From Amphritea sp. 1_MG-2023 (lineage in GTDB: Bacteria; Pseudomonadota; Gammaproteobacteria; Pseudomonadales; Balneatricaceae), in NCBI RefSeq assembly GCF_030547545.1, contig NZ_JAUOQE010000011.1, forward strand, positions 46,436-110,435: a stretch of DNA of 64,000 nucleotides, given 5' to 3'. Every line of letters begins with the position of its first letter. Position 1 is the stretch's first letter. The notes under the pieces were generated by a model, which worked only from the letters and a program-made list of their open reading frames with translations, was not told the DNA's origin and searched no databases. Made by a program: the position numbers and the translations under genes. Shown here piece by piece: positions 36,456-45,441 of the stretch.

Positions 36456-37850
36456 ATGAATATGCTGCTAAACAGAGACCTTAACAGTTTAAATCTAGCG
36501 TTAGATGCGTTAGATGAGTGGGTTGTCGTGGTTGATCATGCGGCGAATATTCAATTTATTAATCAACCTTATGCGCACTTCCTTGGTCTTAAGCGGGAAG
36601 ACGCTTATGGGCGTTACGTCGTCGATGTGATTGAGAATACGCGTATGCATCGTGTGCTTGAAAGTGGTGAAGAAGAACTTTCGAGATTACAGGAGATACG
36701 CGGACGGCATATGATTGCTAACCGCTATCCTATTCGTCAAGCGGGTAACATCGTCGGTGCCATTGGCTTTGTGCTCTATCACGATACGCATCAGTGGCAA
36801 CAAATAAATACGCAAATCAAGGCGTTAGTATCCGATTTAGATTACTACCGTCGAGCCCTCAATAAAGAGCAAACCGGTGCTCATTATCACCTTAATGATT
36901 TGATCGGACGAAGCCCGGCGATTCAAAATGTAAATGAAAAAATCAAAAAAGTGGCGGGCGGCGATGCCTCTGTGTTGATTCGGGGAGAGTCCGGTACCGG
37001 TAAAGAGCTATATGCGCATGCCTTGCACTTATTATCGGAACGCTCCAAAGGCCCCTTCATTAAGATTAACTGTGCCGCTATTCCTGAACATCTATTGGAA
37101 TCGGAGCTATTTGGTTATGCAGAGGGGGCTTTTACTGGGGCTAAGCGTGGTGGTAAGCAGGGAAAATTTCAATTAGCGGATAAAGGCACGCTGTTTCTCG
37201 ATGAGATCGGGGATATGCCGTTGAGTATGCAAGCCAAGTTACTGCGGGTATTGCAAGATCGTGAAGTCGAGGCGGTCGGTTCTAATCGCTTAGTTAAAAT
37301 CGATGTGCGTCTAGTGACGGCGACACATCAGCCATTAGAAAAGCGGGTCGAATCTAACGCGTTTCGTGAAGATTTATATTATCGTATCAATGTGGTCTCC
37401 GTCGCGCTGCCGCCTCTGAGAGATCGGCGTGAAGATATTCCGGCACTGGCGGAGCATTTTCTGACTCGCTTAGCCAACCGTACGGGACGACGCGCACCTA
37501 AATTGACGGTCGATGCATTAACGCGGATGTTGGAATATGCTTGGCCCGGTAATGTACGTGAAATGGAAAACGCTATTGAGTCGGCCTTCTATCTTAGTCA
37601 AGGCTATAAAATTTCATTACAGGCATTACCCGCTGCTTTAACGGAAGGGATCGAGATAACCGATACTCGCTTCGATCAAGGTACCTTAAAGCAGCGTTTA
37701 GCATTGGCCGAAAAAGAGATTCTTGAACAGATGTTGGTGGCGTGTAAAGGTAATCGACAGCAGGCAGCTAAGCTGCTGGGGATAGGTAAAACAACGATTT
37801 ATGACAAATTAGTTCGCTATCAGTTAGCCAGCGAATCATTTACTAATTAA
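36456..37850 (+). CDS. Sigma-54-dependent activator, PAS-AAA-Fis type (HbcR-like by context)
   Basis: 464 residues. PAS domain about 12-115 (DEWVVVVDHAANIQFINQPYAHFLG); AAA+ domain with Walker A GESGTGKE near 177, the sigma-54 contact loop GAFTGA near 226, Walker B LFLDEIGDMP; Fis-type HTH at the C-terminus (NRQQAAKLLGIGKTTIYDKL). It is followed by a sigma-54 promoter, TRAP genes and a 3-hydroxybutyrate dehydrogenase-like gene. In Pseudomonas aeruginosa, HbcR plays such a role for bdhA; the parallel is contextual. Confidence 0.88.
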   Translation: MNMLLNRDLNSLNLALDALDEWVVVVDHAANIQFINQPYAHFLGLKREDAYGRYVVDVIENTRMHRVLESGEEELSRLQEIRGRHMIANRYPIRQAGNIVGAIGFVLYHDTHQWQQINTQIKALVSDLDYYRRALNKEQTGAHYHLNDLIGRSPAIQNVNEKIKKVAGGDASVLIRGESGTGKELYAHALHLLSERSKGPFIKINCAAIPEHLLESELFGYAEGAFTGAKRGGKQGKFQLADKGTLFLDEIGDMPLSMQAKLLRVLQDREVEAVGSNRLVKIDVRLVTATHQPLEKRVESNAFREDLYYRINVVSVALPPLRDRREDIPALAEHFLTRLANRTGRRAPKLTVDALTRMLEYAWPGNVREMENAIESAFYLSQGYKISLQALPAALTEGIEITDTRFDQGTLKQRLALAEKEILEQMLVACKGNRQQAAKLLGIGKTTIYDKLVRYQLASESFTN

Positions 37851-38162
37851 TCTTGTTTAGCCTGCGATCAGTGGCGAAGCCTAGTGAGCTAAGCCTGTTA
37901 GATTGAGGCTGTTAGTTAAGCATGGCATTCAAGCCTCTCTTGAATGATAAATTCTCTTGAGTTGGGCTGCTCAGCGTTGATCTCATGCATTAATCTCGTC
38001 ACTCCATGACGCCTCATTGTTTATCTCTGTCATAGCGTCTCATGGCCTGCTAGGGCAGCCTTGAGGGAGCGATTTAGTAGCGGCGGTGTTGGCTGTTCTC
38101 GGCTTGATAAGCGGTTGTAATCACCACGCTGTGTGATCCAAATAAGGTGTAACCCTCATTAT

Positions 38163-38252
38163 TTCCTGTTTTTAGGAATCATTCCTGTTTTTCGGACGCC
38201 TGTGTTTGGTGGGCTGTAGCTTGGTTCGCTTATTAATTCCGGAAAATAGGAC
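38163..38252. promoter_or_regulatory. Three upstream activator sites for the sigma-54 activator
   Basis: TTCCTGTTTTTAGGAA (38163-38178) and TTCCTGTTTTTCGGAC (38182-38197) are 19 bases apart; a third, TTCCGGAAAATAGGAC (38237-38252), is the same motif inverted. Consensus TCCTRTTTTYMGGA. They sit about 100-190 bases before the -24/-12 promoter, the usual enhancer range. The remainder of 37851-38337 shows no gene. Confidence 0.68.
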
Positions 38253-38337
38253 GTTATCGAGCTTTTTCGGCTAGGACGATTCAGTCTAGATGATAGAGGT
38301 TTCTTTTAAGTTATTGATTTGTATTGATTTTATTTTT

Positions 38338-38354
38338 TTGGCTTAGGTGTTGCT
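38338..38354 (+). promoter_or_regulatory. Sigma-54 promoter of the second TRAP operon
   Basis: TTGGCTTAGGTGTTGCT: GG at 38340-38341 and GC at 38352-38353, 12 bases apart as required for -24/-12. The predicted leader to the ATG at 38426 is about 60 nt. Confidence 0.68.
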
Positions 38355-38425
38355 TTAGCTACTCGGCTACCCATCTACAGGGGTTAGCAATTCCTAGAAT
38401 AATCATAAAAATTAGGATTGATATC

Positions 38426-39466
38426 ATGATTAAAAAACCATTCGTTGCTGCAATAGCGGCTGCGACTATCGCGCTATCGACAACCTCCTTCGCTGATGGC
38501 CCAAAGCGTATTGATGTGGCGAGTACCTTTGCGACTAACAATTTCTTAGGTGCCGGTGCTCAGTATATGGGCAAGCAGATTAAGGTCGCTTCTGACGGAA
38601 AAATAAACTTTCGCGTCCATGAGCCGGGTGATCTGGTGCCGGCTTTTGAAGTATTTAATGCGGTATCCACCGGTGCCATCGATGCTGGCTGGGATTGGAT
38701 GGGCTATTGGGCCGGTACCATTCCTCTACTGAACTTGTATGGCGCACTGCCGTTTGGTCCAACCCCTGAGGCCTTTGCTTCGTGGATGTGGGCGGGTGAC
38801 GGTACTAAATACGTTCAGGCGGCTTATGATGATTACAATATTAAGGTTTTGCCTTGCTTCGTCTCACCTCAAGAAACCGGCGGCTTTTATAACAAAGAGA
38901 TTAACTCCGCCAGCGATTTTGATGGTCTACGCTTCCGTATCTCTGGGTTAGGTGCGCGAGTGCTTAACAAGTTTGGCGCTTCGACTCAGTTAGTGCCCGG
39001 TGGTGAAATATTCCTCGCACTGGAACGTGGTCGTATCGATGGTGCAGAATTTTCCGTACCGCAGGTCGATGAAGTAATGGGCTTTAATGACATTACTAAA
39101 TACTACTACTTCCCGGGCTGGCATCAGTCTGCAAGTTGGTTCTCTCTGATCATCAATAAAGATGTGTGGGCTAAGTATAGTGAGCAGCAACAGCAGCAAT
39201 TCCAAACGGCTTGTCAGTCTACATTAGCCTGGTCTATGACCTCGTCGCCACCCGAGCAGATGCGTGCGATTGCGCGTCTGGAAAAGAAAGAAGGCTTCGA
39301 AGTTCGACGCTTCAATGATGCAACATTAGCGGAGCTTGAAGGTGCTTGGAATGAAGTCCTCGCTGAAGAGATGATCAATAATCCAAGCTTTAAAGAGGCT
39401 TATGAATCATTGATGGCGCATGCCAAATTGATTGATGGTTGGTACGAATTACAGGAGCTAAAATAA
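38426..39466 (+). CDS. dctP: TRAP transporter substrate-binding protein (DctP)
   Basis: 346 residues from the ATG at 38426, which follows AGGA and gives a clean Sec signal (IKKPFVAAIAAATIALSTTSFA). The longer frame from 38324 overlaps the sigma-54 promoter and is rejected. Mature motifs: GDLVPAFEVFNAVSTGAIDAGWDWMGYWAG, LRFRISGLGARVLNKFG, ALERGRIDGAEF. The arrangement favours a monocarboxylate ligand; 3-hydroxybutyrate is inferred from the neighbouring dehydrogenase. The stop overlaps the next start by one base. Confidence 0.88.
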   Translation: MIKKPFVAAIAAATIALSTTSFADGPKRIDVASTFATNNFLGAGAQYMGKQIKVASDGKINFRVHEPGDLVPAFEVFNAVSTGAIDAGWDWMGYWAGTIPLLNLYGALPFGPTPEAFASWMWAGDGTKYVQAAYDDYNIKVLPCFVSPQETGGFYNKEINSASDFDGLRFRISGLGARVLNKFGASTQLVPGGEIFLALERGRIDGAEFSVPQVDEVMGFNDITKYYYFPGWHQSASWFSLIINKDVWAKYSEQQQQQFQTACQSTLAWSMTSSPPEQMRAIARLEKKEGFEVRRFNDATLAELEGAWNEVLAEEMINNPSFKEAYESLMAHAKLIDGWYELQELK

Positions 39467-40077
39467 TGAAATACGCCGCACACGTAAAAGTGGCGGCGGT
39501 CCTACATCAAATCTCTCAACCCCTTATCGGGGTGGGAGTTTGGGTGGGACGGTTGACGAGCTGGCTGGTGCTGGCTGTCATCGCCGCGGTCATGACAACA
39601 ATCATCATGAATGTGTTGGGTATGAATGAGCTGTTGCGTTGGGAGAGTGAGGTGTTTCTGTTTAAAAATGCTTTCACCATCAACTCAGCGACCGAGTTAC
39701 AGTGGTACCTTTATGGGATTCTAGTCCTTTTTTCATCAACCTACGCGCTACATACCAACTCTCATGTAAGGGTTGACCTGTTATATCATCGTTTTTCCCC
39801 TCGAGTTCAGCACCTAGTGGATGTGCTGGGTCATCTGTTTTTATTAATTCCTTTCTGTCTTATGGTTGCCTACCTTTACTGGCCACAAGTGATGATGAGC
39901 TTTAATTCTGGAGAGCAGTCAAATTTTGGAGGTTTAACGGACCGGTACATCATTAAAGGCGCGTTATCGGTTGCCTTGGCTTTTATGGCTTTAAATGCAC
40001 TGGGCCGAGTTTTCTATAGTCTTTCAATCGTCTTGGATCCTACACGAGCAACCAAGGAGCCTTTCCATGTTCATTGA
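39466..40077 (+). CDS. dctQ: TRAP transporter small membrane subunit (DctQ)
   Basis: 203 residues from the ATG at 39466. Four hydrophobic segments, with ELQWYLYGILVLFSSTYALHTNSHVRVDLLYHRF matching the conserved DctQ loop. Longer than the first DctQ because of an N-terminal extension. It overlaps dctM by 11 bases. Confidence 0.86.
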   Translation: MKYAAHVKVAAVLHQISQPLIGVGVWVGRLTSWLVLAVIAAVMTTIIMNVLGMNELLRWESEVFLFKNAFTINSATELQWYLYGILVLFSSTYALHTNSHVRVDLLYHRFSPRVQHLVDVLGHLFLLIPFCLMVAYLYWPQVMMSFNSGEQSNFGGLTDRYIIKGALSVALAFMALNALGRVFYSLSIVLDPTRATKEPFHVH

Positions 40078-41407
40078 ATACATGCTGCCTATACTCATGG
40101 TGGTCTGTTTGTTAATCGGTATATTTACCGGTTATCCGGTTGCCTTTGTACTGGGTGGTCTGAGTATCATCTTTTCTCTCATCGCCGATGTTCCGCTGCC
40201 GTATCTCGGTATGATGGGGTCGCGTATTTTTGGTGGCGTGGTTGAAAACTGGTTGTATATTGCTATTCCACTTTTCGTTTTTATGGGTTTGATGCTCGAA
40301 AAGTCAGGTGTTGCCAGCCGTCTATTGCTGACGTTGCAAAGGCTGTTTGGTCAAGTGCGTGGGGGGCTCGCCATCTCGGTTGCGTTATTAGGGGTGGTCA
40401 TGGCGGCAAGTACCGGCATCGTCGGTGCTTCCGTTGTTATGCTGGGCATGTTAGCGCTGCCGGTGATGCTGAAGCAAAACTACAAGGAAGAGATGGCCTT
40501 GGGTGTGGTGGCGGCTTCGGGGACCTTGGGCATTCTCATCCCGCCTTCGATTATGCTGGTGCTCATGGGCTCTATCATGCAGGTATCGGTCGGCGATCTG
40601 TTTAAGGCGGCCTTGATCCCTGGGTTGATGCTCGGCGTGCTGTATATTGCCTTTATACTGATAACCGGTTGGCTTAAGCCTAACTGGATGCCGCTGGCCG
40701 ACTCGGATAGCTTAGAGGTGGATACAACCCCGTTACCCATTGCGTTGTTGAGAGATCTCGTAGGGCCAGTGTTTTTGATGGTTGCTGTACTAGGTTCTAT
40801 CATGAGTGGTATTGCAACCCCAACAGAAGCGGCAGCAATCGGTGCCTTGGGGGCTATCATCTTGGCGCTGTTCGGGCGGAAGTTGGATTACGTCACCTTG
40901 CGGGACGTTTGTTATGACACCGCTAAAAGTACCGCGATGATTGTCTTTATTGTCGTTGCGGCAACGACCTTCAGTCTCATTTTCAAAAAGTTGGGCGGCG
41001 ACTACTTGATCATGGATTTTGTCGATTCAATCGGCTTGGGGCCTTATGGCTTGCTGTTATCGATCATGCTAATGATTTTTGTGCTCGGGTTTTTCTTAGA
41101 ATGGATAGAGATTAGTTATGTTGTTTTGCCGTTGTTATTACCGGTGATCAGCTTGCTCGATTTTGGTATGTCATCTCAGGCCACCTTAGTGTGGTTTGCG
41201 ATTCTGATGGCGATTAACTTACAGACTAGCTTTTTAACGCCGCCCTTTGGGTATGCTCTGTTTTACTTAAAAGGTGTTACCGATGGCAGTGTTAAAATAA
41301 CCACGATTTATCGATCGATCATTCCTTACGTACTGTTACAGGTGACGGGCCTCATACTCTGTATCGTTTTTCCAGCCATTATTCTTTGGCTACCGGGTCT
41401 ATTATGA
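40067..41407 (+). CDS. dctM: TRAP transporter large permease (DctM)
   Basis: 446 residues from the ATG at 40067, preceded by AAGGAG inside dctQ. Family stretches: AIPLFVFMGLMLEKSG, STGIVGASVVMLGMLALPVML, GTLGILIPPSIMLVLMG, LEWIEISYVVLPLLLPV and NLQTSFLTPPFGYALFYLKG. Together with the preceding two genes it forms a complete TRAP system under sigma-54 control. Confidence 0.9.
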   Translation: MFIEYMLPILMVVCLLIGIFTGYPVAFVLGGLSIIFSLIADVPLPYLGMMGSRIFGGVVENWLYIAIPLFVFMGLMLEKSGVASRLLLTLQRLFGQVRGGLAISVALLGVVMAASTGIVGASVVMLGMLALPVMLKQNYKEEMALGVVAASGTLGILIPPSIMLVLMGSIMQVSVGDLFKAALIPGLMLGVLYIAFILITGWLKPNWMPLADSDSLEVDTTPLPIALLRDLVGPVFLMVAVLGSIMSGIATPTEAAAIGALGAIILALFGRKLDYVTLRDVCYDTAKSTAMIVFIVVAATTFSLIFKKLGGDYLIMDFVDSIGLGPYGLLLSIMLMIFVLGFFLEWIEISYVVLPLLLPVISLLDFGMSSQATLVWFAILMAINLQTSFLTPPFGYALFYLKGVTDGSVKITTIYRSIIPYVLLQVTGLILCIVFPAIILWLPGLL

Positions 41408-41441
41408 ACGTGAATATACTGTATTAAAAAAGGTGAAGAAA

Positions 41442-42215
41442 ATGGCTGGAAAGCGAGTACTTATTACTGGAGCAGCTAAAGGAATTGGCTTTGAGGTTGC
41501 GAGCGCGTTTTTAGAGGAGGGTGATCGTGTGGCCATTCTCGACTATGATCAGCAAGGATTAGCCGAGGCACTGGATCGTCTTGGCGGGGTTGGCCCTGAT
41601 CGATTTGGCGTGGCCTGTGATGTCACCGATGAGGCCGCCTTGCATAGCGCCGTTGATCAAGTGATTGAGCAATTTGGTGGCTTAGATGTTTTAATCAATA
41701 ATGCCGGCGTGCAGTATGTTGCGCCGATAGAGGATTTCCCCTCCGATAGCTATCGTAAATTGTTAGATATCATGCTGGTAGCACCCTTCTTAATCATCAA
41801 ACACATTTTCCCCGTAATGAAGCAGCAGAAGGGGGGGCGTATCATCAATCTCGCTTCTATTAATGGGTTGGTGGGGTTTGCCGGTAAGGCGGGTTATAAC
41901 TCAGCAAAACATGGCGTCATCGGTCTAACCAAGGTAGCGGCTTTAGAGGGGGCTGAGCATGGCATTACCGTTAATGCGTTGTGCCCAGGCTATGTGAATA
42001 CCGAGATGGTGCGGGGTCAGTTAAATGATCTGGCTAAGTCGCGCAATGTGCCGTTGGAAAAAGTGTTAGAAGAGGTTATCTATCCGTTGGTGCCTCAGAA
42101 GCGTTTGTTAGAACCTCGTGAAGTGGCCGACTACTGCTTATTTCTCGCCAGTGGTCGCGGTCGTGGCATTACCGGTCAAGCGGTGGTGATTGATGGGGGG
42201 TATACGGCTCAGTAA
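41442..42215 (+). CDS. bdhA: 3-hydroxybutyrate dehydrogenase-like SDR
   Basis: 257 residues from the ATG at 41442 (AGGTG upstream; a GTG at 41433 is possible). TGAAKGIG cofactor site, NNAGVQYVAPIEDFP, SINGLVGFAGKAGYNSAKHG (catalytic Tyr and Lys) and LCPGYVNTEMVRGQ are the pattern of D-3-hydroxybutyrate dehydrogenases. It oxidises 3-hydroxybutyrate to acetoacetate with NAD. It is 34 bases after dctM and so probably in the sigma-54 operon, which points to uptake and use of 3-hydroxybutyrate. Confidence 0.85.
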   Translation: MAGKRVLITGAAKGIGFEVASAFLEEGDRVAILDYDQQGLAEALDRLGGVGPDRFGVACDVTDEAALHSAVDQVIEQFGGLDVLINNAGVQYVAPIEDFPSDSYRKLLDIMLVAPFLIIKHIFPVMKQQKGGRIINLASINGLVGFAGKAGYNSAKHGVIGLTKVAALEGAEHGITVNALCPGYVNTEMVRGQLNDLAKSRNVPLEKVLEEVIYPLVPQKRLLEPREVADYCLFLASGRGRGITGQAVVIDGGYTAQ

Positions 42216-42604
42216 TAATCGCCGATTCACTCGATGGCATACGCGGCATCTTCAGGCTGTCGCGTATGCACTCGCCTCATTGTTAGCGTACTCTCGCGCT
42301 TGCTGTTTGATTCAATGGCGTCTCCGTCGCGTCGTTGACAGCCCTACCTGATTTCTCTCATTCCTCGGCTATGATGCGCCATGTTTTCATGGGTATAGCG
42401 AAGCCTGCTTTGATTACTTCATCGCATCACTTAAACAGCATTGCTGAATCGAATAAGCCCGTCGGATAGCCTATAATCAACCTCATTTAGCCTATCATTT
42501 AATAGGTAGTTAGATGCATTGCTAGGCTTATCGTATTGTCAGTCTACTGATCTTATCTGATCAGTCTTAGCGCTGAGCTATTTCACCTCAATGGAGTTAT
42601 ATCG
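42216..42604. other. Intergenic region with one inverted repeat
   Basis: 389 bases without a gene. ACTGATC (42546-42552) and GATCAGT (42559-42565) form perfect 7-bp arms 6 bases apart, about 40 bases before the FMN reductase start; a possible operator. No intrinsic terminator was recognised after the dehydrogenase gene. Confidence 0.4.
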
Positions 42605-43264
42605 ATGAAGTATCTGGTTTTTCTAGGTTCGGTACGTGATAGTACACCGCCTCGGCCTGCACGCCTGGGGTTGCGGGTTGCTAAAGCTTGTCTCGCCTGC
42701 CTGATGGATCGTCATGCGGAGCATGAGATAGAACTGGTGGATGCGTTGGATTATCCATTGGACAGCGTGTTTAAGCCGCACTTTGCGTATGCAAAGCATA
42801 AAGCACCCGCGGCGCTGAATGCATTGGCTGCGAAAATAGAGGCGGCTGATGGCTTTATCATGATTAGCCCTGAATATAATCATTCGATGAGTCCGGCGTT
42901 GGCTAACTTATTAAATCACTTTGCTAGCTCGCTGTTTGCTTATAAACCAAGTGCTATCGTGACCTATTCTGCTGGTCAATGGGGTGGTATGCGGGCGGCT
43001 GTTGGCATGCGAACGTTCCTGTCTGAATTAGGTTGTTTACCGGTGTCGGCCATGATTCATGTGGCGAAAGCGCAAACGGTTTTTTTAGCCGATGGCTCAG
43101 TGCAAGCGGGAGAAGATCAGGCGGCTTGGTTTGATTATTTCGATCGTACTTGGTTGCAATTAGGTTGGTGGGCTCAGGCAGCAGCGGTGCATCGAGAGGC
43201 CGTTGACCCGCATCAAATACTCGAAAGTTTCAAAACCAGCCCTTCAGAGCGAAACGCGCCATAG
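42605..43264 (+). CDS. NAD(P)H-dependent FMN reductase
   Basis: 219 residues with a flavodoxin-like fold: LVFLGSVRDSTPPRPARLGLRVA at the start, ADGFIMISPEYNHSMSPALANLLNHF (the SPEYN flavin loop), and SAGQWGGMRAAVGMRTFLSELG. It reduces FMN, quinones or azo compounds in the cytoplasm. Stands alone ahead of the tautomerase gene. Confidence 0.87.
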   Translation: MKYLVFLGSVRDSTPPRPARLGLRVAKACLACLMDRHAEHEIELVDALDYPLDSVFKPHFAYAKHKAPAALNALAAKIEAADGFIMISPEYNHSMSPALANLLNHFASSLFAYKPSAIVTYSAGQWGGMRAAVGMRTFLSELGCLPVSAMIHVAKAQTVFLADGSVQAGEDQAAWFDYFDRTWLQLGWWAQAAAVHREAVDPHQILESFKTSPSERNAP

Positions 43265-43378
43265 GGTGATGTTAGCCACGCCGATGGAATCGATCGCGCT
43301 TTAACATTAACCAGCGATACCGGTAGGTAGGCGCAATCCTCTGCGGCTATTGAGGTGTTGTAATAACTAGGAGTGGAT

Positions 43379-43714
43379 ATGCCACATTGTATTGTTGAGC
43401 ACTCTGCCTCATTAAATGGCGAGGATTTGTTGCCATTGGTGTTTCAGGGGGCTTTGAATTCAAATCTATTTGCTGCTGATGGCCGTGATATTAAAGTGAG
43501 AGCGCAAGCCTACCGCGTTTATCAAACGGGTAATACGTCGAGTGATTTTATTCATGTGGTATTGAAGATCCTATCAGGCCGAGAAGAAGCGGATAAACAA
43601 AAATTGTCGCTGCTGGTGCTAGAAGAGCTCTGTGGGTTAAATTTAACCGCTTGCTCTATCACCGTTGAGGTGATCGATATGGATCGTGATAGTTATGTAA
43701 AGCTCGTGACTTGA
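43379..43714 (+). CDS. 5-carboxymethyl-2-hydroxymuconate isomerase-like tautomerase
   Basis: 111 residues. The ATG at 43379 is chosen over the GTG at 43373 because it exposes the catalytic N-terminal proline (MPHCIVEHSA) and sits 7 bases after AGGAG. VHVVLKILSGRE and the overall pattern match HpaF/CHMI. No other homoprotocatechuate pathway gene is in the window, so the role may be a different small-molecule tautomerisation. Confidence 0.82.
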   Translation: MPHCIVEHSASLNGEDLLPLVFQGALNSNLFAADGRDIKVRAQAYRVYQTGNTSSDFIHVVLKILSGREEADKQKLSLLVLEELCGLNLTACSITVEVIDMDRDSYVKLVT

Positions 43715-43878
43715 GCGAGTATTGAGAGGGCTCTATTGATATTTTTCAAGTGTAACAATGTTTTAGGTTAGTGCGCTTAAAACTGCTCGATGTCATTAGC
43801 TTGATGCTTATTATCAGTTATGATGAAGTTGAGGTCGTTTTGATGTCGTGATGTTTTTTTAATTGTAAGGAAGTTGTA

Positions 43879-45345
43879 ATGAAAGGCGCTGAAATTCGAG
43901 TTATTCCTGGGCTGATCGCTATTGCCATCATTCTATTGCTTTGGTTTGTGGTTTCGCCTCCACAAGGGGTGTCTGTAAATGCATGGCAGTTACTGGCTCT
44001 ATTTGTGGGTACGGTGGTTGCTATTATCGGTAAAGCCATGCCTATTGGTGCAATTGCTATGTTGGCAATCACCTCAGTCGCCATCACGGGCGTAACGAAT
44101 GATAGCCCTTCTGGGGCGATTAAGGATGCTCTAAGTGGCTTTTCGAATTCATTAATCTGGTTGATTGGTGTGGCGATTATTATCTCCCGAGGTTTGGCTA
44201 AAACCGGCTTAGGCAGTCGTATAGGTTATCTTTTCATCGCTTTATTTGGTCGCAAAACCGTGGGTATTGGCTATGCGCTGGCGCTATCCGAGTTGGTTAT
44301 TGCGCCGGTGACTCCCAGTAATACGGCCCGAGGTGGTGGTATTATTCATCCTATTATGAAGTCTATCGCTAGCAGTTTTGGTTCATCGCCAGAAGCGGGA
44401 ACGTCGCGCAAAATTGGCCATTACTTGGCGTTGGTGAATTACCATATCAACCCGATTACCTCGGCGATGTTTATTACTGCGACCGCGCCGAATCCTTTAA
44501 TCGTTAAGCTGATTGCTGACGCGACGGGGGCGAATATCAGTATCACCTGGGGCACTTGGGCGCTGGCGGCGTTGTTGCCTGGGTTGGTGTGTATCGCGCT
44601 GGTGCCGTTGGTGGTGTATTTCGTTTATCCACCTGAAATCAAAAGCACACCCGATGCTAGAACCTATGCTCAGTCTAAGCTGATGGAAATGGGGCCTATG
44701 TCCTACGGTGAGAAGGTTATGATCAGCGTATTTGCGCTGCTGCTATTTTTATGGGCGGGTGTGCCTGCCATGATATTAGGTGCTGATTATGCGGTTAACA
44801 CGACCGCGGTGGCGTTTTTAGGCTTGTCTATTTTATTGGTTAGTCGCGTCTTAAGCTGGGAAGATGTGCTGAAAGAGAAGTCGGCGTGGGATACGGTTGT
44901 TTGGTTTTCGGCGTTGGTGATGATGGCCACTTTTTTGAATAAATTAGGCTTAGTTACGTGGTTCTCGAGTGTGATTGAGACCAACATTGCTCAGTTGGGA
45001 CTCGATTGGATTGTCTCTACTATCATTCTGGTCATCGTGTATTTTTATGCGCACTACTTTTTTGCCAGTACAACCGCACATATCACCGCGATGTTTGCCG
45101 CTTTTTATGCCGCGGGCTTAGCTTTGGGTGCGCCACCCTTATACTTGGGTTTATTGTTGGCCGGTGCTTCTTCATTGATGATGTCATTAACCCATTATGC
45201 CACGGGTACTTCACCGATTATTTTTGGCTCTGGTTATGTATCGATGGAAAACTGGTGGGTGATGGGCTTTATTATGAGTATTGTTAACTTGATTGTTTGG
45301 GGTGTTGTTGGCGGTCTGTGGTGGAAAGTACTCGGTTATTGGTAG
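43879..45345 (+). CDS. DASS-family (SLC13) anion transporter
   Basis: 488 residues and about a dozen membrane segments. SNSLIWLIGVAIIISRGLAKTGLGSRI, VIAPVTPSNTARGGGIIHPI (SNT-type motif) and GHYLALVNYHINPITSAMFITATAPNPL are hallmarks of the CitT/2-oxoglutarate-malate translocator branch. It exchanges or imports di- or tricarboxylates. AAGGAAG precedes the ATG; followed by a terminator. The exact acid is not determined. Confidence 0.88.
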   Translation: MKGAEIRVIPGLIAIAIILLLWFVVSPPQGVSVNAWQLLALFVGTVVAIIGKAMPIGAIAMLAITSVAITGVTNDSPSGAIKDALSGFSNSLIWLIGVAIIISRGLAKTGLGSRIGYLFIALFGRKTVGIGYALALSELVIAPVTPSNTARGGGIIHPIMKSIASSFGSSPEAGTSRKIGHYLALVNYHINPITSAMFITATAPNPLIVKLIADATGANISITWGTWALAALLPGLVCIALVPLVVYFVYPPEIKSTPDARTYAQSKLMEMGPMSYGEKVMISVFALLLFLWAGVPAMILGADYAVNTTAVAFLGLSILLVSRVLSWEDVLKEKSAWDTVVWFSALVMMATFLNKLGLVTWFSSVIETNIAQLGLDWIVSTIILVIVYFYAHYFFASTTAHITAMFAAFYAAGLALGAPPLYLGLLLAGASSLMMSLTHYATGTSPIIFGSGYVSMENWWVMGFIMSIVNLIVWGVVGGLWWKVLGYW

Positions 45346-45380
45346 CGGCGCTGTTGATACACGGTTGTGAAGAAGCAATA

Positions 45381-45405
45381 GGGCAGCACTGGAGTTGCCC
45401 TTTTT
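45381..45405 (+). terminator. Intrinsic terminator of the DASS transporter gene
   Basis: GGGCA (45381-45385) pairs with TGCCC (45396-45400), followed by TTTTT. Confidence 0.75.
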
Positions 45406-45441
45406 ATTGTGCTTTTGGCCTATTGATATCGAGTGCTAAGT

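Noticed and set aside
38324..38425. N-terminal extension of the second DctP
   Set aside because: It would place the sigma-54 promoter inside the gene and hide the signal peptide.
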